Shown here piece by piece: positions 57,006 to 64,000 of a DNA stretch of 64,000 nt (position 1 is its first letter; each line of letters opens with the position of its first letter). The stretch covers positions 14,514,764 to 14,578,763 of the forward strand of contig NC_088709.1 in NCBI RefSeq assembly GCF_963576615.1, in the 5' to 3' direction. The notes beneath the pieces are model-generated. The model did not search any database and was not told where the DNA came from. It saw nothing but the letters and a program-made list of their open reading frames with translations. Origin of the DNA: Watersipora subatra (lineage: Eukaryota > Bryozoa > Gymnolaemata > Cheilostomatida > Watersiporidae). The position numbers and the translations under genes are program-made.

Positions 57006-58850
57006 TTGCCTGACAGACAGTCTTTGTACTTGTTTCTTTTGGTTTCGTCAATTTTTCAACTCGTCAATTTTTTTGGTTTCTCAAAACATTATCAAAATTC
57101 ATGCATAATTATATTACGATGTCACAAAGTCGTATTATCTATAATAAATGATGTTATAAGCTATATCTATAATACACATATAAAGTGTTGTAAATACTCG
57201 ATTTGTGTATGACTGGTTGATGGACAGGGACATGTATATGTCCCTGCTGGTGCTTGCCATTCTGCAAAGTTGTTTGCTCTGTAGAATAACCTTTGGTGAT
57301 TCTTATGATATATTGTTTTCCTTCAGATATAGTGGTGATAGTCAATGATAATAATAATTGATTACCATAATATAGCCATACATCTTCTTCATGCATAGTG
57401 GTGATAATCATAGTTGATTATCATATGGTCACACATCTACCATGCTTGTTAATGTCCAGATATTCTCATCTCACCAGCTGTAATGTTGAGATGGCTCCTA
57501 TTCGTGATGCTTTCATTAGTATAGTAATTGTCCTGGATTGTGTTTACTACGCTGTTTGCAGCAGCGTGTAATTGCCATTTCTCTCAGATTTTCTGGTTTC
57601 CACGCTGACGTGACAATGCTTTCAACTCTGACACATTCTTATCTTAGCAGTTTTTCACATTTCTATTTCAACGTTACAATTATTGTGATGCCATTTTTAG
57701 CGTGTTTGCTGCCTTTTTGCCATGCCGCCTGCGACAGACTCTAACTTTTAACATTTCCAACTCTGACATATCGTTGGTATGACGCTTTTATAATTTGATG
57801 TTAAGGTGTATGATATATTATAACTTCATATTTATAAAAATGTCATAAATTTTGCCAACAGGCAGGTAAAAGCAATACATTATATTTTTCCTATTATCAA
57901 TATTGAGAAGATGTTGGTTTTCTGTTATAAAAGAACTTTTAGCATTTCGTAAATGTGTATTTTGGCAGAGTTGATAACTTTTCATCTCAGAAGTGCTGAG
58001 CAACCAACGAATAGCCATAATAATCATCATTATCAGCAGACATGGCAACGGTAAGTCTGTTTAAAAATGTTTTTGTGATTATACCTACTTTGAATGATTT
58101 TTCTTCATGTTTCATGAATTTTGGATTGTTTTTTGGGCATTCCTAGTTCAATAACAGTCTATAAACTGATGACCACTAGGAATCATGGTTGCAATTTGCA
58201 GTTCAAAAGCTGAGTCAAATTTACTCAGAACCCTCTGTTTGAAAAACTTTTTTTCTTCAAGTTGTAAACTTGTTTCTCACTTCTGAGAAACAAGGAAGCA
58301 AAAACAATCAGATTTCAGGCAGTATAAAAGTCTTTGTTTTGTAATATATACTTCATCGCCACACGAATACCGTTCATAGACAGTATGCAACACTTGATGG
58401 TCATGCTTGCTTTTTCAGCTGTCTTAGAACAAACATTTAGAGGGCTAAGTGCTGTGCAAACAAAAATCTTAAACCGGCTTGGAATAGATACAAAGCTGGC
58501 ATTATGTGCCACATGCCTAAAGGCATGTACACACCATTGCTCAAATCAACATATAGCTGTGCAATAATGGACCCCAATAATGAGCTGCTATGATGTCATT
58601 TTGTAATGAGCGCCAAACCTAATCGTTGCTTGCGATGATGCGATGAACTTTCAGCATGTTGACCTTTGACGCCGATGTTAGCATCTTGATTGATTGTTTG
58701 TTGACCCAATTGGAGGCAATTTCAACAGTTGTGAAGATCTATGTCAATGTTTCTGTGATATCACAAAAATATAATTTATGTAAAAATAACCAAAGGACTC
58801 GCTATATAAAGAATGCAAATTCATAACTGTTATTGGTTGTTGGTTAGCAG
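57006..58850. other. Interval without a supported gene
   Basis: 57140-57370 shares words with 26150-26430 (dispersed repeat). The open frames at 58334-58567 (plus) and 58315-58512 (minus) overlap on opposite strands, and neither is recognisable. Confidence 0.4.
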
Positions 58851-58858
58851 TCACCGAC

Positions 58859-58940
58859 CAGAGCTGTCAACTCTCCCGGATTTTGCAGGACCCTCCAGGA
58901 ATTGAAATTACCCTCCCGCAAAAATAAAACCTCCCGCTAA
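58859..58940 (+). repeat. Possible 5' end of a hAT-like element
   Basis: CAGAGCTGTCAACTCTCCCG followed by several CTCCCG/CCTCC motifs looks like the terminal and subterminal region seen in some hAT elements. The matching 3' end was not found in the window. Confidence 0.35.
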
Positions 58941-59283
58941 GCTTTCGGATGTATGTTTTGTGCTCTAGGATAAAATATCAAGCCATTTACTGTATTTATC
59001 AGTCGCTATAGGATTAACGCAGTGCGCGTAATCTAATGATAACGAAAGACTCGCCTTATCGCCAAAGACACTTTCTTATGGCTTCGTGCATAGAATTATC
59101 TTTCGGTAATTTTATGGCTTTTAAACTAGGCACTCGAACATTTCAGGACATTTGTTTTTCGTAGGGTTACGCGCCACCTAGGTCCAAGGAAAGATTTATA
59201 TGTATAGCCATTTAGGTGGGCGTTTCCTACGGCCTTGACATTTTCTTGTGTTTAAGTCGCGAGATACGATTCACCATTCAGTC

Positions 59284-61001
59284 ATGTCCAAAAAAGTCAA
59301 GTACGCATCAAAATTTAAACCGGAATGGACCAAAGAATGGCCCATCATTGCATCAAGCATTAAGAGTAGTTGGGATGTAAGTTAAGCATAATTTTAGAGC
59401 TGAAATACAATGTTAACCTGCCTAGGTCCCCATTTAAAAACTTTTCCGCTAGCACGAGGCTTTAGAGGCTAATTTCTCCCTCATTTGCTTAGCACCAGGT
59501 TGACAGATCTGTCACTGACAGTCAATCGCTCGCTCGTAGTGTGTACACCTTATTGTTGGTGATTATGTAAAAACAGCTAATCATTGCAGTTCATTGCACA
59601 GCTAAATGTTAATTCGAGTAATAGTGCACACGGGTGAGAAAAGTATGACCTAAATTGATTATCAACATATAGAAACATTATTAACTCTTATTGCCCATTT
59701 TACATGTATATTTTTGTTGTTTTTCACAATATTATGTATCGCATATGGCTCTTTCTAAGAAAAAAACAGCTGTAAAAACTACTGCGTGTCATTAATTGTC
59801 AAACAAACCAGTAGCTCAACTGATGTATAACTTATTTGTACTATCACTACTTCATCAATAAAGAATACAAACTGCATATTATATTAGTTAAAATATCAGT
59901 GTTTTTATTTTATAGTAGTTCAAAGTTTAAGTAAACAGATTCCAGAGCATGAGAATCAAAATGAGAAATGTTGCGTAATTTTCTCCAGTTTTCACTCTTT
60001 TATTTGTCGAACTAGGTTTTTCCCTGTCCAGTTTTTACCGAAATTTTCCAAGTGGAAATAATAATTATTAGGAATTTTTGGTAACTTCATCACAAATTTT
60101 CCATATATATTGAACCCCGCCATATGATATTTATTCGTTCCGGTGTTGGCATCATAAGGTGAAAATGTTGTATAGAGAGGTGTAGAAACCCGTAATGATT
60201 ATCTAATACAAACACCACCTGGTAAAAAACATCAAAATTATATATATGTACTGTACATATTAAAAATTAGTAACCAAATAGTATGTTAACCTTAGTAACT
60301 ATAGTTACCTACAGTAACTTTAGTGTATTCAGTGGTTATGATTTGCAATAAAATGTAGCATTACAATGTACTATGTGCAGTACATACTGTAGGGAATTTT
60401 TACCTTTAAGACAGGCGTATAACATAAACTTTGAATTTAACTTAAATGAGTTTAGCTTACTAAACACACACTTATTAAAGCTAAGTTTTAATATGTGTTT
60501 TACTAGACCTTCGTCATTGTCTAAAATTTTTCACCTATCTGTTTCTGGTTTCGTTTTCACTATAACTTGTAACGGATAACGCTGAACTGAGAGAGAGTTA
60601 GGTTTTAACCGTGATCAAGTTTTGTCTATTTTAATCTTGAAACATCTTGGCAGTCGGATAGCTTCAAACATCAAAAACTATCGTGAACTATAAAAAAATA
60701 GCGACACTTCCTTATAAAATCTAAAATTTTGTGTAAGTTCAATTTTAAATAACAAGTTGAGCAGGTTTTTGTTTCGACACTGTTTTAAAAGTTAACATTT
60801 TTGTTAATAAGTATAAAATTAGTATAATAATATAAACATGTTAAAATATCTTAAAGTGAATGTTTTATTGTACTGCTTGTGAAAATAGTTATGTTCTTAC
60901 ATTCAGAAAAGCCTAAAAGCTGTCAAGTGTCCAACTGATGAGCTCAGTCTGAGCAATTGCGCGATTGTGCAAGTTGGTGACTTTGATGCCAAAACATGTC
61001 C
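59284..61001 (+). CDS. First two exons of an unrecognised gene, possibly a hAT-type transposase
   Basis: Exon 1, 59284-59376, reads MSKKVKYASKFKPEWTKEWP then IIASSIKSSWD and ends at a strong donor (GTAAGT). Exon 2, 60907-61001, has acceptor ACATTCAG, reads KSLKAVKCPTDELSLSNCA, IVQVGDFDAKTCP and ends at another GTAAGT donor. Both phases agree (0, then 2). The K(F/Y)KPEWxxxWP opening resembles the N-termini of some hAT or zinc-finger transposase proteins, and CTCCCG-rich transposon-like sequence lies 350 bp upstream, so a domesticated or resident transposase is the best guess. No further exon lies before the LTR at 61188; it may continue past the window or be broken by that element. Confidence 0.4.
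60140..60545 (+). repeat. Dispersed repeat shared with 10490-10905
   Basis: Long stretches agree, for example aaccttagt-acta-agttac, caataactttagt, ttacaatgta and acaggcgta/agacagacgtg. In arm A it lies within the private insertion at 10143-11403. It is non-coding. Confidence 0.7.
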
Positions 61002-61187
61002 GTAAGTTATTTAATGTCATCTTTACTAGGTTCTGGGTACGGTTCTTTGAAAGCTGATTGGTCAGTCTTTAGCATAACATGATCTTGCGAGTGACTGGTG
61101 CAACACAATTTTACTAGCCACTGGTCCATATAGATTCTCTAGCCATACTTATTACATATTGATTCATAAGCTAATATTGTAAAGGTT

Positions 61188-61533
61188 TGTGCGACCTTCA
61201 CTTTCCTCCACTAGTACTGTACTCGCACGTGAGTACAATACATATATTTTTGCTTAGTTCATCAAGGTGTACAAGAAAGAATCAAGTAACACGCAATGAA
61301 CAGGCCCAGAACAGCTCTGCTCTCCTACACAAATGTTCGAGCATATATAGCTAGTAAGCTCCGCCTCCATTCTACTTGGCTGGACCCGGCATGGCTCGGC
61401 TCAGCTTGGTCTTGACTCGGCACGGCTTTGGCTTGACTGAACTCCGGCCTCATTAACACGCCTGACTGAACACAGCTTGGCTCGGCTTAACTCAGCCCTA
61501 TACTCAGCTCCCAGTGGACCACATTCCACAACA
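61188..61533 (-). repeat. 3' LTR of a second Ty3/gypsy element
   Basis: On the minus strand it starts TGTTGTGGAATG directly after a polypurine tract (aatgggggaagag) and ends GTCGCACA. A TATA-like ctatatatgct lies at about 61335-61345. Its first part is rich in CTYGGCT repeats. The 5' LTR lies beyond the window. Confidence 0.75.
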
Positions 61534-61972
61534 CTCTTCCCCCATTGGTGACCATGGTCTCCAATCTAGACCTTGGGAGAGATCCTACAGTAGCCACGTG
61601 GCAGACCTCCTCTCCTGTCAGGGTGCTGTCCAGGTCCTCCACATCCGTGTTTGAGGCAGCTACCCTGGGACAGCACGTGCCAGCCTTGGCGGCCGCCTTT
61701 TCCCACTCCCGATCTCCCTGGTCTGCTGCCACACCGACTGGTTTTGGGGCACTTAGGGCTTCCTCAGCTTCTTTCAAGCCCCTGGTGACCGAAGCCAATA
61801 GTTCTGGCAAAGACGCATCACATGCGTCATCCAAGTTCTCCAACAAACTGAGGGCGTCCGGGGTGAGTGAGGGCTCCAACAGAAAGGCCTTGGTAGCGGC
61901 CGTGAGAACTACCTGGTTGTCCTCTTGTCCCACCTCAGGGTCGTTTGCCGGTGACTCCATCGAGTAGCACAC
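61487..61972 (-). pseudogene. 3'-terminal open frame of the GC-rich gypsy element
   Basis: A 161-residue acidic frame (MCYSMESPANDPEVGQEDNQ...) lies after the integrase and runs into the LTR start. I recognise no domain. It may be a polyprotein tail or an extra 3' ORF. The plus-strand frame at 61545-61967 is its shadow. Confidence 0.4.
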
Positions 61973-62226
61973 CCCATTCCCGTACCGGTCCGGCCTTCTA
62001 CTAGTCCGGGCCGGCCTTGGGTTGTGACGGACAGGTTCCGATGAAGTCTCCGGTGTCGGAGCTATTCCGGTCTCTTCCGGGTTTGATTTCGGTTCTCCCG
62101 GAACTTCTTCTAGTGAGACCGGATTGGCTTCTACCGAACTTGGAGAGCGTCCTTGGCGTCCCTGGCATTCTCCTTCCTCCGGCCCGGCTGGGTTTTTCCC
62201 CCGGAGTTACCTCCTGTCCTTGCTAT

Positions 62227-62838
62227 TCAGCAGCCTCCAGCAGCAACCTTTCCCAGTGGGGGCGAGATTATTGGCACAGGGTCCACTCTGGCCTCTTCCT
62301 GCCTTTTCTCCAGCTTGCTGTGTCGAGCTCCCTTCATGTTGGGACCCCTCCCTGGCTCTAGAGTGGCTGGGGCCTGTCCCAACCTCTCTGGGCAAGCATG
62401 ATAGAGTTTTGGCCTTCCTTCGCTCTGGATGGAAAACTGGCCCTGCCGTTCCACAAGATATGTGTGGTTCCCCCAGGCCTTCAGGACCTGGTATGGTCCC
62501 ACGAACTTTTCCTGCAGCTTGGGATTTTCTCCCCGTCTCCGGCGTTTGTTCGTGAGCCATAATCAGTTGCCTGGAGCGTACAGCGGTGGCTCTTTCCTGT
62601 CTTCTTGCCGCACCTCTATCTGGCTTTGCCGTAGTGCCTCGTGCACTGTCTGCAGTCTCCACTGCACCTCCAGAGCATGCTCGTGGGCAGGAAAGTTCTC
62701 AGTCGGTGGGGGGTGGCTTTCCAGCTGGTCTGGCAACCTCAGCTCCCGTCCCAACATTAGCATGTTGGCCGTTTCTCCAGTCGCAGAGTGGGGGTGCATC
62801 TGTATGCCCTCATCAGCTGGGGGAGCAGTAGGTCCCAC
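62227..62838 (-). pseudogene. Integrase C-terminal region of the GC-rich gypsy element
   Basis: 62838-62563 reads TGETANMLMLGRELRLPDQL, the usual post-core segment, and a frameshift leads to 62502-62227: GPYQVLKAWGNHTYLVER and GRPKLYHACPERL, the SH3-like C-terminal module of gypsy integrases. Confidence 0.8.
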
Positions 62839-63587
62839 TTGTCCTGTCCCTGAGCCAGAAGCAGCGCCCTCAAGGAGTCTCCGAGTCCCTGGTTATTCCG
62901 CTCCACGATTCCATTTTCCTTTGGATGATACGGAGTCGCGTGGGTCTTCCCCACGTTCCAGAGTTGGCACAGTTCAGCCATCAGTTGGCTCTCAAACTGC
63001 ACCTTCTGGTTCCTGTGGATCTGCTCAGGCAATCCCAGGTAGCAGAAGACCCGTTCATCCAGCGCGTTGGCGACCATCGGGGCCATGGCGTCAGGTAGTG
63101 GCAAGGCGTCCTGCCACCGGCTGAAGTGCTCGGTGAGAACCAGCATCGACTTGTTCTCCCTTGGCGTGACAGGAAATGACCCCGCCAGATCCACGGGCAC
63201 CTTCTGCCAGGGTCGTCCTGCGTAGAGCCTCCTTTTTCCTCCGGCCACCTTTGTCCCTCCATGCTTTGCGGCCTGGCACACCTCCCAACTTTTGATGAAC
63301 CGTCTGACTGTGGACGTCAGTCCGGGCCAGTACCATGTCAGTTGGAGGCGACCTATCGTCCTTCCCACCCCAGAGTGAGCCAAGGCATGCATTTGCCACA
63401 CCGTGGTTTTCTGCATGGCCAGGGCAAATGGCGCACCATCTGGCATGGCCCTGAGGGGCCACGCGTGTTTCCAGCATGCCATCCTGTCATATGCGCAGAA
63501 AGCCCCGCATGTGATGCAGGATGTCCAGCTATCTGCTCCCGACCTCCAGGTGTTCTGCTGGCACCTCCTCTCCTGCAGTGATGGCAT
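62757..63587 (-). pseudogene. Integrase of the GC-rich gypsy element
   Basis: The zinc region HALAHSGVGRTIGRLQLTWY...SWEVCQAAKHGG has Trp in place of the first Cys of the HHCC motif. The catalytic core has PVDLAGSFPVT (D), then IHRNQKVQFESQL where the family has D at the N of RNQ, and YHPKENGIVERNNQ (E). Two key residues therefore look mutated and the enzyme is probably dead. It continues in a shifted frame downstream. Confidence 0.82.
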
Positions 63588-64000
63588 GGTACATGATGGC
63601 CTGTGTCCTTGCCAGTTTGCCCTTTGGTCCTGTCACTCCTGGCGGGGCTGATAGCCCCTCGGGGGAACCTCCGGCACCCAAGTTCAATCTCGCCACTGTT
63701 GGGGCGGGAGTCCCGTGCGGGTTACCGGCTGGCCTCGGGGTATGCGACGTTGCCCAGGGTCGATCCTGCTCTATCGAGGGCGGGAGTCCCATCCAGGCAA
63801 CTGGTCGGTACCCACGCGGCTAACGGCCCTTGTTCCCTTGCCAGCTCGTTCCTAGAGGGGCCCTCGTCCCTCTGTTCAATCCATTCGCATTCCCGTGGTG
63901 AGTCCCTGACTGGTGCTCCAGGATGTAGCGGAACTCCGCCAAGATCTCAAGCCACCGGACAACTTGGTTTGAGAGTTCCCTCCTCCTGCATAGCCTCCGG

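Larger units (their letters stand above)
61534..64000 (-). mobile_element. Second Ty3/gypsy element, GC-rich, 3' part only
   Basis: Minus-strand order from the window end: RNase H end (LSNQVVRWLEILAEFRY... about 64000-63885), a linker, integrase (63587-62757), the integrase C-terminal part (62838-62227), a further frame (61972-61487), the polypurine tract and LTR. G+C is visibly far above the AT-rich surroundings and changes sharply near 61.4 kb. Confidence 0.85.

Noticed and set aside
58315..58567. Overlapping ORFs on both strands
   Set aside because: Neither matches a known family, and no splice or promoter context supports them.
60937..60960. CTGATGA followed by a GCTC/GAGC stem, hammerhead-like
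   Set aside because: The GAAA core is absent (AATT instead), no stem I partner is present, and the sequence lies in a convincing exon.
61545..63823. Many long plus-strand ORFs
   Set aside because: GC-rich sequence has few stops. The minus strand carries recognisable integrase and RNase H motifs, so these are shadows.

Overview
This is an AT-rich animal nuclear window. Genes have short exons with GT/AG introns, and most of the DNA is mobile elements: Ty3/gypsy LTR elements, non-LTR elements, hAT and TA-target (pogo/Tc1-like) DNA transposons, tRNA-like/Helitron-like repeats and long (TA)n tracts. The element mix and the small 7TM and sulfotransferase-like gene families suggest a lophotrochozoan-type invertebrate (mollusc, bryozoan or similar). 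The sequence alone does not fix the species.

Layout. 0-1.8 kb: a sulfotransferase-like gene. 2.1-7.1 kb: satellites, a near-perfect palindrome carrying two divergent hammerhead-ribozyme sequences, a lone divergent 7TM exon, minisatellites and a last-exon relic of the receptor family. 7.7-20.8 kb (arm A, +) and 27.7-51.2 kb (arm B, -) form a large inverted duplication. Each arm holds one copy of a multi-exon 7TM receptor resembling the class E (Dictyostelium cAMP-receptor-like) family. Every recognised exon is open in both copies, with identical lengths except one codon. The 6.9 kb spacer (20.8-27.7 kb) holds a tandem pair of hammerhead sequences, a retroelement tail, an internally deleted hAT element with an 8-bp target duplication, another hammerhead on the minus strand, and tRNA-like/Helitron-like repeats.

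The arms record insertion history. A pogo-like element is present in A with a clean empty TA site in B. A TIR element is present in B with a clean empty TA site in A. Non-LTR debris (32.4-40.5 kb) and a hAT MITE sit in one intron of receptor copy B. A 5'-truncated non-LTR element (47.2-49.9 kb) also lies in arm B. Arm B ends exactly at the LTR of a degraded Ty3/gypsy element (51.16-56.11 kb).

56-61 kb: a gag relic and the first two exons of a putative gene, possibly a hAT-type transposase. 61.2-64 kb: the 3' part of a second, strikingly GC-rich Ty3/gypsy element on the minus strand, cut by the window end.

The most noteworthy content is (i) five hammerhead-ribozyme-like motifs in three arrangements (head-to-head palindrome, 244-bp tandem, singleton), suggesting retrozyme or Penelope-type elements, and (ii) the inverted pair of class-E-like receptors.
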